Shown here in pieces: positions 23,860-33,994 of a stretch of DNA of 59,188 bases. The notes under the pieces are model-generated. The model had not been told where the DNA came from. It saw only the letters and a program-made list of their open reading frames with translations, and did no database searches. This DNA comes from an uncultured Clostridia bacterium (GTDB lineage Bacteria; Bacillota; Clostridia; Oscillospirales; Ruminococcaceae), in assembly GCA_947632025.1 (NCBI GenBank), contig CANRNN010000011.1, positions 1 through 59,188 on the forward strand, given 5' to 3'. Position numbers and translations under genes: made by a program. Within the stretch, counting starts at the first letter, position 1. Each line of letters begins with the position of its first letter.

Positions 23860-24675
23860 TCATTTTATCGGAAATTTCAGAGTATACTCATAATAATTTT
23901 CCGATTTTTCGGTGGATAATTCACACGGGACTTTGTCCTCGCGTATTCTTTTAATCAGAGCGTTCAAAGAGTTCACATAGACCAGCTGGGGGATATGTAC
24001 GACCATATTCGAGCGACCTTTCTTTTTGGGTTTCTCGGTGGGCTTCCCGCAAATTATCTTATTGACAAGCTCTTCTGTCTGTTCAAGATTGAGATTTTCG
24101 CGGACAATTTTTTCGATAGCTTCCGAACGCCTTACGCAGTCGTCTATACGAACAAGCGCCCTTGCCTGACGCTCCGAAAGATTTCCGGCTAAAAGAAGCC
24201 GACGTTCCGCGTCTGTAAATTTCAGCAAACGGAGCTTGTTTGCTATTGTAGATTGTGCTTTTCCAAGGCGTTCGGCGGCTTCCTCCTGAGTAAGTCCATA
24301 GCAGGTAATGAGTTTCTCAATAGCAAGAGCTTCCTCGAAGTAGCTCAGATCCTTGCGCTGAATATTTTCTATAAGTGCAAGGACAGCCGCTTTCTCATCA
24401 TCAACGTCCATAATTATGCACGGGACTTCTGAAAGCCCCGCCAGCTTTGCGGCACGAGTGCGACGTTCACCGCTGATTATCTCGTAAACCGCGCCCTTTT
24501 TCCTGACGCAGATAGGCTGTATAATGCCGTTTTCACGGATACTGTCGGACAGAGCTTTCAAAGCTTCATTTCCGAACTCCCTGCGCGGCTGTGACCTGTT
24601 CGGCACAAGCTCCGCCACCGCAAGCATCACAACGTTTGCAGCGACCTTTTCTTTTATTTTGAATAATCCGTTCAT
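23860..24675 (-). CDS. noc: ParB paralogue, Noc-like
   Basis: 271 aa. ParB N-domain with GERRTRAAKLAGL, VLALIENIQRKDLSYFEEALAIEKL and HTH LTQEEAAERLGKAQSTIANKLRLL. It sits between rsmG and parA as in Bacillus, where Noc is a nucleoid-occlusion factor. The C-terminus (SNMVVHIPQLVYVNSLNALIKRI) differs from ParB. The canonical Noc box (ATTTCCCGGGAAAT) was not seen, so it may instead use the parS-like sites. Role inferred from position. Confidence 0.85.
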   Translation of the reverse strand: MNGLFKIKEKVAANVVMLAVAELVPNRSQPRREFGNEALKALSDSIRENGIIQPICVRKKGAVYEIISGERRTRAAKLAGLSEVPCIIMDVDDEKAAVLALIENIQRKDLSYFEEALAIEKLITCYGLTQEEAAERLGKAQSTIANKLRLLKFTDAERRLLLAGNLSERQARALVRIDDCVRRSEAIEKIVRENLNLEQTEELVNKIICGKPTEKPKKKGRSNMVVHIPQLVYVNSLNALIKRIREDKVPCELSTEKSENYYEYTLKFPIK

Positions 24676-24786
24676 TTTGATTCCTCCTCTCGGTAATTTT
24701 ATATTACCATATTGAGGAAATTATTTCCACAAGAAAATATCGCAAATTCCGCTATATTTCAAAAATTGCCGACGAAAAAACCCCTC

Positions 24787-25479
24787 TCAGAGGGGCTTTT
24801 TTGATATATTCGCGGAGCTGCGCGGATATTTTGTCGGAGTCTGCGATATTTTTTTTACAACTGCAAGCCGTCTGCTGTCGCCGTTCGGAAGCTTATAGTC
24901 TTTGATTTCATCTAACTTTCCGCCGAGAACTTTCAAGGCGTTTTCCGCGGCGGAAACGTTCTCGTTTACGGATTTCAGCGCAGCAAAAATCCCTCCGACA
25001 CTCACAAACGGCAGACAGTATTCGGTAAGAACGGGCATTGACGCGACTGCTCTTGCCGTTGAAACGTCGAATTTTTCACGCATTTTCTGTCCCAGCTCCT
25101 CGGCACGGGAATGAATTATCTTCGCCCGAACACCGATTTTCTCACACGCAAGCTCCAGATAAACACACCTTTTCTGTAAGCTGTCGCAGAGCGTCATTTT
25201 GAGATCGGGGCGCATTATCAACAGCGGAAGCGCCGGAAAGCCCGCACCCGTTCCCACGTCGATAACGCTTGCGCCGTTCGGGATCTCAAGCATTGTAAAC
25301 GGCAGAACGCTGTCAATGAAATGTTTTATTACAACGTCCTCAAACTCGGTTATGGCTGTGAGATTGATGTTCTTGTTGTATTCCGTCATAAACTCGAAAA
25401 GCGTGAAGAATTTTTCAGCCTGCTCCTCGGAAACCGATATTCCCGCTTCCGAAAACAGCTCAATTATCCTTTTGGTCAC
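24787..25479 (-). CDS. rsmG: 16S rRNA (guanine-N7) methyltransferase RsmG
   Basis: 230 aa. Methylates a G in the 530 loop region of 16S rRNA using SAM. Family motifs: [50 protein letters not shown] and [11 protein letters not shown]. The GTG start at 25479, 8 nt after AGGAGG, is preferred to the ATG at 25500, whose own SD is lacking. The gene start overlaps the end of mnmG by 20 bp, as in many Bacillota. Confidence 0.93.
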   Translation of the reverse strand: MTKRIIELFSEAGISVSEEQAEKFFTLFEFMTEYNKNINLTAITEFEDVVIKHFIDSVLPFTMLEIPNGASVIDVGTGAGFPALPLLIMRPDLKMTLCDSLQKRCVYLELACEKIGVRAKIIHSRAEELGQKMREKFDVSTARAVASMPVLTEYCLPFVSVGGIFAALKSVNENVSAAENALKVLGGKLDEIKDYKLPNGDSRRLAVVKKISQTPTKYPRSSANISKKPL

Positions 25480-27349
25480 TATGAGAACCTCCTCCCGCAA
25501 GCCAAACCAACAGCACCGAAACGTCCGCGGGATTTACACCGGAGATCCGCCCCGCCTGTCCGACATTAAGCGGTTTGTGCTTGTTAAGTTTCTCCTGTGC
25601 CTCCAGCCGCAAGCCCTTTATTTCACGATAATCTATATCCTGCGGCAGCTTTTTTTCTTCCAAACGGCGCATTTTATCGACCATTTCATTCTGTATCCGA
25701 ATATATCCGGAATATTTAATTTCGATCTCAAGCTTGTTTACTATTGAAAATTTCAGTTTCGGACGCTCGGTGTCAAACGGTCCAAAGTCGGAATATCCAA
25801 GCTGTGGACGTTTCAGAAGCTCTATCATTCGTACTCCGTTCGTTATCGGAGAAGTTCCCTTTTCGACAAGCATTTTGTTGACTTCGTCGGTCGGGTGGAT
25901 AACGACAGACTTTACACGCTCGATTTCCTTTTTGAGTATCTCACATTCCGAAAGAAAACGCTCGTATCTTTCGTCGGAAACCAAGCCTACCTCGTGACCT
26001 ATCGGAAGAAGCCTGTCGGGAGCGTTATCCTGCCGCAGAATCAGACGGTACTCACTGCGCGAAGTCATCATTCGGTACGGCTCACTGCACCCTTTTGTTA
26101 CAAGGTCGTCGATAAGCGTACCGATATAGCTTGACGCTCTGTCCAGAATAAGCGGCGATTTTCCTTGAATTTTCCGCGCGGCGTTTATTCCCGCGACTAT
26201 TCCCTGTGCGGCAGCTTCCTCGTAGCCCGAAGTGCAGTTAAACTGTCCCGCGCCATACAGTCCGCTTATTTTCTTGAATTCGAGAGTCGGCAAAAGCTCC
26301 AGCGGGTCACAGCAGTCGTATTCGATAGCGTATGCGGGACGGATAATTTCCACGTTTTCCAAGCCCTTTATCGTCCGCAGAAATTTAAGCTGAACGTCCT
26401 CCGGCAGGCTTGAACTCATTCCCTGAAGATACATTTCGTCCGTATCCAGACCCATTGGTTCAACAAAAAGCTGATGCCGCTCCTTGTCCTTGAACCGCAC
26501 GATTTTATCCTCGATACTCGGACAATATCTCGGACCGATGCCCTCAATTCTTCCGGAATATAACGGAGAACGGTCAAGGTTTTCAAGTATCACACGGTGA
26601 GTTTCTGAATTTGTATAGGTAACATAACAGTCGGCTGAATTATGGAACTCGTTTTCATTATCAAAAGAAAACGGCATAATTTCCTTGTCACCGCTTTGTT
26701 TTTCCATTACGGAAAAATCCACCGAACGCCTGTGAACTCTTGCGGGAGTACCGGTCTTAAATCTTCTCATAGAAACTCCGAGAGCTTTCAGGCAATTGGT
26801 AAGCTCGGTTGACGGCAGGACATTATCGGGACCTGCGGAATAATTAAGCTCGCCGATATGGATTTTCCCGTTAAGATACGTTCCCGTTGTGATTATTGCA
26901 GCTTTACAGGGATAAATTGCCCCAAGTTTAGTGCGGACAGCGGTGATTTTGCCGTTTTCTGCGTCAACGGCTGTGACCTCGGCTTGTTTTATGTAAAGGT
27001 TCGGTGTATCTTCGAGAGCCTTTTTCATATACGCGTGATATTTCACGCGGTCGCTCTGAACGCGCAAACTATGAACAGCAGGACCTTTTCCGCGGTTCAG
27101 AATACGCGACTGAATAAACGTAGCGTCTGCTGCTCTGCCCATTTCTCCGCCGAGCGCGTCAATTTCACAGACAATCTGCCCCTTTGCCGAGCCGCCGATA
27201 CACGGATTGCACGGCATATTTGCAATACAATCTGCCGAAAGGGTAAATATCGCGGTTTTAAGTCCAAGTCTTGCTGCTGCCAAAGCAGCCTCACAGCCGG
27301 CGTGACCCGCGCCTATCACGCAGACATCAAATTCTTCAAGAGTATACAT
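25460..27349 (-). CDS. mnmG: tRNA uridine-34 5-carboxymethylaminomethyl enzyme MnmG (GidA)
   Basis: 629 aa, full length. FAD site [19 protein letters not shown] at the N-terminus, [22 protein letters not shown], the cluster [20 protein letters not shown], [16 protein letters not shown], and the MnmE-interacting C-terminus. Acts with MnmE on U34 of several tRNAs. No mnmE is in the window, although it is often adjacent. Operon mnmG-rsmG. Confidence 0.97.
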   Translation of the reverse strand: MYTLEEFDVCVIGAGHAGCEAALAAARLGLKTAIFTLSADCIANMPCNPCIGGSAKGQIVCEIDALGGEMGRAADATFIQSRILNRGKGPAVHSLRVQSDRVKYHAYMKKALEDTPNLYIKQAEVTAVDAENGKITAVRTKLGAIYPCKAAIITTGTYLNGKIHIGELNYSAGPDNVLPSTELTNCLKALGVSMRRFKTGTPARVHRRSVDFSVMEKQSGDKEIMPFSFDNENEFHNSADCYVTYTNSETHRVILENLDRSPLYSGRIEGIGPRYCPSIEDKIVRFKDKERHQLFVEPMGLDTDEMYLQGMSSSLPEDVQLKFLRTIKGLENVEIIRPAYAIEYDCCDPLELLPTLEFKKISGLYGAGQFNCTSGYEEAAAQGIVAGINAARKIQGKSPLILDRASSYIGTLIDDLVTKGCSEPYRMMTSRSEYRLILRQDNAPDRLLPIGHEVGLVSDERYERFLSECEILKKEIERVKSVVIHPTDEVNKMLVEKGTSPITNGVRMIELLKRPQLGYSDFGPFDTERPKLKFSIVNKLEIEIKYSGYIRIQNEMVDKMRRLEEKKLPQDIDYREIKGLRLEAQEKLNKHKPLNVGQAGRISGVNPADVSVLLVWLAGGGSHSDQKDN

Positions 27350-27357
27350 ATTTCTCG

Positions 27358-27990
27358 TTAAATCTTCCTTATCGGGATTCTGATAACTGTTTTAAGCTTT
27401 TCCGGAGCGGTTTTTCTCGCGTCAGAAAGATAGATCTCGTGGTGCTGACGTTTCTCGGAAATATCTTCAACGTAGGCGTTTTGTTCGAGAAAATCGTGCA
27501 TAAGAGAAACCGTTCTCGGCTCGTCGTCATAAGAACCTATATGCATACACTGAACGCACAAGCCCTCATTGACCGTGAGAAACTCGACTTTAGAAAAATC
27601 TGTCTTTTTCTTCTCGGAAGCGGTTTTCTTCGCCCACTCGAATTCTTCAACAGTGACAAAATCGGGGAGCCGTATCACCGAAATAAACTCGAATTTTTCC
27701 TTATGAGAATAATCGATCTCACCGCCGTCGATCATTTTCCAGAAACCCTCAAGCGGTGGCACAACAAAATCAAAATATCCGTCAATTTTGTGATCTCCCA
27801 TTTTGCTCATTTTAATTGTAAAAGCCACGCCGTAAAGCAAACCTATCGACTGTTTATACTCGCTGTTCTCGGCATTCGGGTCGCCCTTTCCCCTCACAGC
27901 AATATAATTCATAATCGGAATATTCACAAGAGCGGGCTTGCTTTTAGGCATATAGAATTCCTTATATTCTTTTTTGTAATCAAAAGCCAT
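27358..27990 (-). CDS. GyrI-like small-molecule-binding domain protein
   Basis: 210 aa with the pattern of GyrI-like domains: an initial [23 protein letters not shown]-type strand (residues about 14-36), [17 protein letters not shown] and a late [27 protein letters not shown]. Such proteins bind hydrophobic ligands and some hydrolyse them; none of this is shown here. The start after GGAGGATCTT is chosen over the frame extending to 28143, which would run into the structured repeat. It ends 9 bp before the mnmG start on the same strand. Confidence 0.8.
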   Translation of the reverse strand: MAFDYKKEYKEFYMPKSKPALVNIPIMNYIAVRGKGDPNAENSEYKQSIGLLYGVAFTIKMSKMGDHKIDGYFDFVVPPLEGFWKMIDGGEIDYSHKEKFEFISVIRLPDFVTVEEFEWAKKTASEKKKTDFSKVEFLTVNEGLCVQCMHIGSYDDEPRTVSLMHDFLEQNAYVEDISEKRQHHEIYLSDARKTAPEKLKTVIRIPIRKI

Positions 27991-28028
27991 AAGATCCTCC
28001 AAAAAACGTGATTTTACATTCAGCACGG

Positions 28029-28200
28029 CAGGCAGGTCATCCTGACGGAGGGGGCGGGCGCTCCCGCTTCGCGGGAGAGCAAGCCGTAGGCGCAAATGCT
28101 GCGAACGCAGCGAAATTCTTTCGCTTTGCGAAAGAATTTTCAAATTGCGCCTATGGCTTGGATTTGCGAAGCAAATCCGCCCGCCCCCCTCGGCAGCCTG
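28029..28200. repeat. Cloverleaf-forming palindromic element
   Basis: A GC-rich stretch of about 170 bp built of nested inverted repeats. The outer stem is CAGGC / GCCTG with GAGGGGGCGGGCG (28048-28060) against CGCCCGCCCCCCTC (28178-28191). Inside are CTCCCGC/GCGGGAG (28061-28077), AAGCCGTAGGCGCAA against TTGCGCCTATGGCTT (28081-28095, 28145-28159) enclosing GCTGCG/CGCAGC and a 12-bp hairpin at 28113-28139, and GATTTGC/GCAAATC (28161-28177). No ORF. It could be a MITE/REP-like element or a structured RNA. Confidence 0.75.
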
Positions 28201-28251
28201 AATATACGGTCAACATTAAAAATCACGCGCTCACTTGATACATATGTAATA

Positions 28252-28267
28252 TGTTCCACGTGGAACA
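28252..28267. promoter_or_regulatory. parS site 3
   Basis: TGTTCCACGTGGAACA, identical to site 1, in the gap downstream of gyrA. Scattered parS copies around oriC are normal. Confidence 0.93.
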
Positions 28268-28316
28268 TTTTCGCAAAAATTTTCCCGAACAAATGTTCGG
28301 GAAAATCAAAAACGGC

Positions 28317-30938
28317 TTAATTATCCGAATTGCCGTCGCCCGAATCGTCATCGTCAGCAGGCTCTTCGTCATCTGCCTCAACGACCTCGACAGCCTCCTG
28401 AGCAAGCGAAGCCGCTATCTCCTCGTCAGAAGCTTTTTCAACTTCCTCCGTCTGCTCGCTGTCGTCATGAGGAGTTCTCGAAAATGCTACTACCCTGTCC
28501 TCGTCGCCAAGACGCATAACACGCACTCCCGAAGCGGGTCTGCCCATAATGCGCAGATCATTTGCCCGAATTCTTATAATAACGCCATCCGCACTTATAA
28601 GAATAACATCGTCGTCTGGACCAAGTGTCCTTATTCCAATAACAGAACCCTTTTCCTCGCTTACGGGATAGTTCTTAAGACCCAGACCGCCGCGCTTCTG
28701 CAAACGATAGCTCGAAACCGCACAGCGCCTGCCCATTCCCTTATCGGTAACAGTAAGAATAGAGGCGTTCTCGTCAAATATCTTTGTCGCTCCGATAACA
28801 AAATCGTCCCCGCGGAATTTGATAGCGCGGACTCCTCTCGCAGTCCTGCCAAGCGGACGAGCATCATTTTCGTCAAAACGTATAGACGCACCGTTTTTCG
28901 TCGCAACAATGACAGTGCAGTCACCCTCCGTAAGGAATCCTGCCGCTATTTCGTCCCCGTCCATAAGAGATATAGCCCTCAGACCACCCTTGCGGATATT
29001 CTTGAATTCCGAGAGTTTTGTACGCTTGATAAGACCGTTTTTCGTAATGCAGACAAAGAATTTATTCTCCGCAAAATCGACCGTCGTCATCATTGCCGCA
29101 ACCTTCTCGTCCTCCGAAAGCTGAAGCAGATTAACTATATTCATTCCACGCGACTGGCGACTTCCCTCAGGGATCTCATAGCATTTCATACGGAACATAT
29201 TTCCCTTGTTTGTAATAAAGAGAATATTTTCGTGTGTGGAAGATATGAACATACTGTCCACAAAATCCTCGTCACGCTGTTTCATTCCCGAAACGCCGCG
29301 ACCGCCACGCTTTTGGATATTATAGACCTCGACAGGCTGACGCTTGATATAGCCCATATTCGTGTAAGTTACTACACAGTCCTCTTCCGGAATAAGGTCC
29401 TCAATATCCACCTCGCCGCTTACCGGCTCAATGGATGTCCTTCTTTCGTCACCGTATTTTTTCTTTATTGCGGAAAGTTCCTCTCCGATAACGTGAAGCA
29501 GCTTGCTTTTGTCTGCAAGAAGCTCCTCCATATTCCGAATAAGCTCGCGCTTTTCATTAAGCTCGTCCTCTATCTTGCTCTTTTCCATACCGGTAAGCTG
29601 CCCGATCCTTAACTGAACGATAGCCTCCGCCTGTACTTCGGTAAGAGAATAAGTTGCGCTTGAAAACAGTCCCGTCTGCGAAACATCTACATCCTTAAAA
29701 CGTTCAATAAGCCGCTGTTTTCCTTCGGGAATTCCTTTACTAGTGCGCATAATATCAACGACTTCGTCAATAAAGTCAATAGCCAGCATAAGACCTTCAA
29801 GGATATGTTCGCGTTCTTTTGCCTTGTCAAGGTCGAATTGAGTTCTTCTTGTGACAACATCGACCTGATGGTCGAGGTAGCACTTAAGCATTTCCTGTAT
29901 ATTCAGAGTTCTAGGCTGACCGTCCACAAGCGCTATCATAATTACGCCGACAGTATCCTGCAATTGAGTATAGGTATACAGCTTATTAAGGACAACATTC
30001 GCGTTTACGTCGCGTTTTAGTTCGATAACTACCCGCATACCGTTTCTGTCGGATTCGTCGCGGGCGAGAGAAATACCGTCTATCTTTTTGTCACGGATAA
30101 GCTCACCTATATTTGCAAGCATTCTCGCCTTATTTACCATATACGGTATTTCCGTAATAATTATTCTGGAATGATTATTTTCCTCAACTATTTCGGCACG
30201 TCCGCGCAGAATGATCTTTCCTCGTCCCGTATAATATGCCGAACGGATACCGCTGTAGCCCATAATTATTCCGCCCGTCGGAAAATCCGGACCCTTAACG
30301 CAGCTCATTATATCCTCGATAGTCGCGTCGGGATTATCTATCATCATCAAAAGAGCGTCGACAATTTCATTTAAATTATGCGGAGGGATATTCGTCGCCA
30401 TACCCACGGCGATACCGTTTGAACCGTTTACCAGAAGATTCGGGAATCTCGACGGTAAAACTTTCGGTTCAAGCAGCTTGTCGTCATAGTTTGTCTTAAA
30501 ATCTACGACCTTCTTGTTTATATCGGAGGTCATTTCGTTCGCTATTTTTGAAAGTCTTGCCTCCGTATAACGGTAAGCGGCAGGCGGATCTCCGTCGACA
30601 GAGCCGAAATTTCCGTGACCGTCGATAAGCGGATATCTCATTGAGAAATCCTGCGCCAGACGAACGAGAGCGTCATAAACAGACGCGTCACCGTGCGGGT
30701 GATACTTACCCAAAACCTCACCGACAGTATACGCACATTTTCTGTACGGCTTGTCCGCGGTATTTCCGGATTCGTCCATAGTGTAGATTATCCTGCGGTG
30801 AACGGGTTTAAGTCCGTCGCGCACGTCGGGAAGCGCTCTCGACGTAATGACCGCCATAGAATATTCGATGAAAGATTTTTTCATCGTATCCTCAAGGTCA
30901 ATATTATGGAGCTTTTCCAAGCTGAAATCAATATCCAT
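28317..30938 (-). CDS. gyrA: DNA gyrase subunit A
   Basis: 873 aa. Breakage-reunion domain with the catalytic Tyr region [12 protein letters not shown] (here [10 protein letters not shown]), [20 protein letters not shown] (QRDR with Ser/Tyr-type residues replaced only conservatively), then the C-terminal DNA-wrapping beta-pinwheel with the GyrA box (QKRGGRG at about 540). An acidic tail ([23 protein letters not shown] in part) ends the protein. Forms A2B2 gyrase with GyrB and introduces negative supercoils. Start after GGAGGACAA. Confidence 0.97.
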   Translation of the reverse strand: MDIDFSLEKLHNIDLEDTMKKSFIEYSMAVITSRALPDVRDGLKPVHRRIIYTMDESGNTADKPYRKCAYTVGEVLGKYHPHGDASVYDALVRLAQDFSMRYPLIDGHGNFGSVDGDPPAAYRYTEARLSKIANEMTSDINKKVVDFKTNYDDKLLEPKVLPSRFPNLLVNGSNGIAVGMATNIPPHNLNEIVDALLMMIDNPDATIEDIMSCVKGPDFPTGGIIMGYSGIRSAYYTGRGKIILRGRAEIVEENNHSRIIITEIPYMVNKARMLANIGELIRDKKIDGISLARDESDRNGMRVVIELKRDVNANVVLNKLYTYTQLQDTVGVIMIALVDGQPRTLNIQEMLKCYLDHQVDVVTRRTQFDLDKAKEREHILEGLMLAIDFIDEVVDIMRTSKGIPEGKQRLIERFKDVDVSQTGLFSSATYSLTEVQAEAIVQLRIGQLTGMEKSKIEDELNEKRELIRNMEELLADKSKLLHVIGEELSAIKKKYGDERRTSIEPVSGEVDIEDLIPEEDCVVTYTNMGYIKRQPVEVYNIQKRGGRGVSGMKQRDEDFVDSMFISSTHENILFITNKGNMFRMKCYEIPEGSRQSRGMNIVNLLQLSEDEKVAAMMTTVDFAENKFFVCITKNGLIKRTKLSEFKNIRKGGLRAISLMDGDEIAAGFLTEGDCTVIVATKNGASIRFDENDARPLGRTARGVRAIKFRGDDFVIGATKIFDENASILTVTDKGMGRRCAVSSYRLQKRGGLGLKNYPVSEEKGSVIGIRTLGPDDDVILISADGVIIRIRANDLRIMGRPASGVRVMRLGDEDRVVAFSRTPHDDSEQTEEVEKASDEEIAASLAQEAVEVVEADDEEPADDDDSGDGNSDN

Positions 30939-30963
30939 TTGTCCTCCGTATATTTAGGATTTT

Positions 30964-31596
30964 TCAAAAATCCGTGTTTAGCTTTTCCGAAAGAAAATCG
31001 CGTACAATGCTTTCCTGATCTCCCGAAAAACATCTTTTCGGAAAACAGTATATCTGCCTGCGGTTTACAATCAGCAGAAGCGATTCGTCGTTCTCCTCAA
31101 AATTCAGCAAAGCCTCCTTGAACTTGAAAACCGACTTTAAGGGCGGTTTTTCCTCAGAAGTGCTATCCTTGTCATCTTCGTTGTCCTTTGGATTTTCTCC
31201 GGACTTCGGAGCGTTTTTCGGAATAAAGATAGTTTCTATCTCGATTTTTTCCGGATAAATAACGCAGTGATACTTTTCGGGATCGAGTTTGTCAAGAGCC
31301 GCTATAACCTTTTTGCGCAGCCGCTTCTTCTCGGTCAGACTGTAAAAAAGTCCCACGCCGCACATTGCCAGTGCCAGATAAAGCACCACAGATGTCGGAC
31401 TGAAAACTATTCCCACGATTGCCGCTGCCGAAAGAACAGCGTAAGCTATGACGGAAATTTTTCCTCTTTTGGAAGAATATTTCCGCTGAAAAGTTTTCAT
31501 TGCATTATATATTTCATTATTTGTATTATCATATGAAAAATCAGCTATAAGCTTTGATTTTTCGGAGGAAATTTCCTCTTTTTTCAAATCGGGCAA
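30964..31596 (-). CDS. YcxB-like membrane protein
   Basis: 210 aa (from TTG at 31596). Two adjacent TM helices at about 48-88 (VIAYAVLSAAAIVGIVF, VVLYLALAMCGVGLFYSL), then a soluble domain ending ESLLLIVNRRQIYCFPKRCFSGDQESIVRDFL, the YcxB C-terminal pattern. It lies between gyrB and gyrA. The start is uncertain: AAGGAGG directly follows the gyrB stop but is followed at normal spacing only by ATT codons (31617, 31614), with the first TTG in frame at 31596. Function unknown. Confidence 0.75.
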   Translation of the reverse strand: MPDLKKEEISSEKSKLIADFSYDNTNNEIYNAMKTFQRKYSSKRGKISVIAYAVLSAAAIVGIVFSPTSVVLYLALAMCGVGLFYSLTEKKRLRKKVIAALDKLDPEKYHCVIYPEKIEIETIFIPKNAPKSGENPKDNEDDKDSTSEEKPPLKSVFKFKEALLNFEENDESLLLIVNRRQIYCFPKRCFSGDQESIVRDFLSEKLNTDF

Positions 31597-31626
31597 TAAA
31601 CTGCTCTGTGAAATAATGATTCCTCC

Positions 31627-33609
31627 TTAAATATCAAGATCTTCGGCAAGCTTTGCATTGACTTCGATAAATTCTCTCCGCGGCTCTACCCTATCTCCCA
31701 TAAGAACAGTCATAATTTCGTCTGCCTTTGCGGCGTCCTCTACGGACACACGCAGCATAGTACGGGTTTCGGGATTCATAGTGGTTTCCCAGAGTTGATC
31801 GGGATCCATCTCACCCAGACCTTTATAGCGCTGAACATCTGTTTTTCCGTCCGAGCCCAGCTCTTCAATATAAGCGTCGCGCTCTTCATCGGAAAAGGCG
31901 TATCTTACCTGTTTTCCACGCGAAACCTTAAACAAAGGCGGCTGTGCGATATAAACGTGACCCTGCTCCAACAGCGGCCGCATAAATCTGAAAAAGAACG
32001 TAAGCATAAGCGTTCTGATATGCAGACCGTCGACATCGGCATCCGCCATAATGATAACTCGTCCGTAGCGCAGCTTCGTAATATCGAAATCTTCCGAGAT
32101 CCCTGTTCCGAGAGCCTTTACCACAGGCAGCAGCTTATCGTTGTTATAGACCTTGTCCGCTCTTGCTTTTTCGACATTAAGCATTTTTCCCCATAGTGAA
32201 AGAATAGCCTGAAAACGTCTGTCACGTCCGCTTTTAGCCGAGCCGCCCGCTGAATCTCCCTCGACGATATAAATTTCGGTAAGAGAGGTATCGGTTTCCG
32301 AGCAGTCCGCAAGCTTTCCGGGAAGTCCGTTGCTGTCAAGCACCGACTTTCTCTTAGCTTCCATAGCTTTCTTTGCCGCATCTCTTGCAGCCTGCGAATT
32401 TGCCGCCTTTGTAACGACTATCTGTGCTGTTTCGGGGTGCTCCTCAAAATAATAGGTCAGCTGTTCTGTCGCGATTTTATAGACAGCGGGCTGCACTTCG
32501 GGATTTCCGAGTTTTCCCTTTGTCTGTCCTTCAAACTCGCATTCCGGAAGCTTTACTGAAACTATAGCGTTTATAGCCTCTCTGATTGCTTCTCCGCTGT
32601 AACCTGCAAAAGGCTTTTCTTCTTCTCCCTTTTTTGCGGGAGTTTTTTTCTTTTTGTTTTTATCCTGCTGTTCCTTGAACGTCTTTGCAAAATCGTTGAC
32701 TACCTTATTCAAGGCACGCTTTAATCCCAACTCGTGAGTTCCGCCCTCGCCCGTATGGATATTATTCGCAAACGAACGGAAAACCTCGCTGTTGAAATCT
32801 GTAGTATACTGAAAAGCTATCTCGACCATAATATCGTCGACTTTTCCGCTAAGATAAATTATATCGGGGTGAAGCACCTCAGCGCCGCGTTTTTTGTTCA
32901 GCCATTCGATATAAGAGCAAATACCGCCCTCATATTGCATAATTTCCTCAACAGGATTATTTTCATCTCTAAGGTCGCGGATAATGATTTTCAGTCCTGC
33001 ATTCAAAAACGCCTGTTCTCTCAGACGCTCATTCAGAGTTTCGTAGCTGAACACTGTCGTATGGAAAATTTCCGCATCGGGCTTGAAAGTAACGATAGTT
33101 CCCGTATGGTCTGTTTCACCTATTATCTTGATAGGCTCTTTATATTCTCCTCTGTCGAATCTCTGGAAGTGGATATTCTTTCCGTCGTGTATTTCGACTT
33201 CCAGCCATTCCGAAAGAGCGTTTACGACAGAAGCGCCGACTCCGTGCAGACCTCCGGAAACCTTATAACCGCCGCCGCCGAATTTTCCGCCGGCGTGAAG
33301 CACTGTAAATACCAGTGTTGCGGCTGAGATTCCCTCTGCGTGGTTAATACCCGTCGGAACGCCGCGACCGTTGTCCACGACCCGTATAACATTATCCGGA
33401 AGTATTGAAACCTCGATTTCCGTACAGAAACCCGCCAATGCCTCGTCGATAGCGTTATCAACAATTTCATACACAAGGTGATGAAGTCCGCTTTCGCCTG
33501 TTGAACCGATGTACATTCCCGGACGTTTTCTTACCGGATCCAAACCCTTAAGAACCTGTATGTCGTCCGCGGTATAGTAACCTTCTTCAATTTTTTCGTC
33601 CTCTGCCAT
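31627..33609 (-). CDS. gyrB: DNA gyrase subunit B
   Basis: 660 aa. GHKL ATPase (EIVDNAIDEALAGF, DNGRGVPTGI, GGGGYKVSGGLHGVGASVVNALS), transducer, then TOPRIM (YIVEGDSAGGSAKSGRDR, MADADVDGLHIRTLML) and the C-terminal QRYKGLGEMDPDQLWETTMNPE. A Lys-rich insert (DKNKKKKTPAKKGEEEKPF) lies at about 305-325. Has its own promoter at 33653-33681. Start after GGAGGAAATT. Confidence 0.97.
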   Translation of the reverse strand: MAEDEKIEEGYYTADDIQVLKGLDPVRKRPGMYIGSTGESGLHHLVYEIVDNAIDEALAGFCTEIEVSILPDNVIRVVDNGRGVPTGINHAEGISAATLVFTVLHAGGKFGGGGYKVSGGLHGVGASVVNALSEWLEVEIHDGKNIHFQRFDRGEYKEPIKIIGETDHTGTIVTFKPDAEIFHTTVFSYETLNERLREQAFLNAGLKIIIRDLRDENNPVEEIMQYEGGICSYIEWLNKKRGAEVLHPDIIYLSGKVDDIMVEIAFQYTTDFNSEVFRSFANNIHTGEGGTHELGLKRALNKVVNDFAKTFKEQQDKNKKKKTPAKKGEEEKPFAGYSGEAIREAINAIVSVKLPECEFEGQTKGKLGNPEVQPAVYKIATEQLTYYFEEHPETAQIVVTKAANSQAARDAAKKAMEAKRKSVLDSNGLPGKLADCSETDTSLTEIYIVEGDSAGGSAKSGRDRRFQAILSLWGKMLNVEKARADKVYNNDKLLPVVKALGTGISEDFDITKLRYGRVIIMADADVDGLHIRTLMLTFFFRFMRPLLEQGHVYIAQPPLFKVSRGKQVRYAFSDEERDAYIEELGSDGKTDVQRYKGLGEMDPDQLWETTMNPETRTMLRVSVEDAAKADEIMTVLMGDRVEPRREFIEVNAKLAEDLDI

Positions 33610-33652
33610 AATTTCCTCCGTATTAAAATTCCAAATAAACTATATTATATAT

Positions 33653-33681
33653 AGTATACCACAAAAACGTGATAATTTCAA
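33653..33681 (-). promoter_or_regulatory. gyrB promoter
   Basis: TTGAAA (complement of 33676-33681), 17 bp, TATACT (complement of 33653-33658), about 45 bp upstream of gyrB. Confidence 0.75.
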
Positions 33682-33686
33682 GGGAT

Positions 33687-33983
33687 TTAAGGAATTTTAC
33701 ACAAAAAATTCCGCAAAAATCGGCAAATTTTCACGGAATGTTGAATTATTTTTTTTGTACGTTTATTTATTGTTGCGCAAGAAACATTTGAAATATAAGT
33801 TTTGCTCACTGTGACTATAAAACTCTTTGGCATTTCTTCCGAAACGTTGACTATTTTTTTATTTTTCTGGCAGGAATTCAAATAGTTTGCGGTGATCTTA
33901 CTTACGGAACATTCCTCGATATCAAAGATACCGACGACATCGTTGGATCTTACCGTTGTATTCCCTCCGAGATAAAGAAACAT
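33687..33983 (-). CDS. remB: RemB-like regulatory protein (DUF370)
   Basis: 98 aa starting MFLYLGGNTTVRSNDVVGIFD, the N-terminal pattern of RemB/YaaB, encoded between recF and gyrB as in Bacillus subtilis, where RemB activates matrix genes together with RemA. The start at 33983 (AAAGGAAATAAT upstream) replaces a longer frame to 34034 that would overlap recF. The C-terminal 25 aa are basic (NKRTKKIIQHSVKICRFLRN). Confidence 0.85.
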   Translation of the reverse strand: MFLYLGGNTTVRSNDVVGIFDIEECSVSKITANYLNSCQKNKKIVNVSEEMPKSFIVTVSKTYISNVSCATINKRTKKIIQHSVKICRFLRNFLCKIP

Positions 33984-33994
33984 ATTATTTCCTT

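Noticed and set aside
28252-28267. Palindrome read as a generic transcription-factor operator or gyrA terminator
   Set aside because: The sequence is a parS site and lacks a T-tract; an identical copy lies next to parA.
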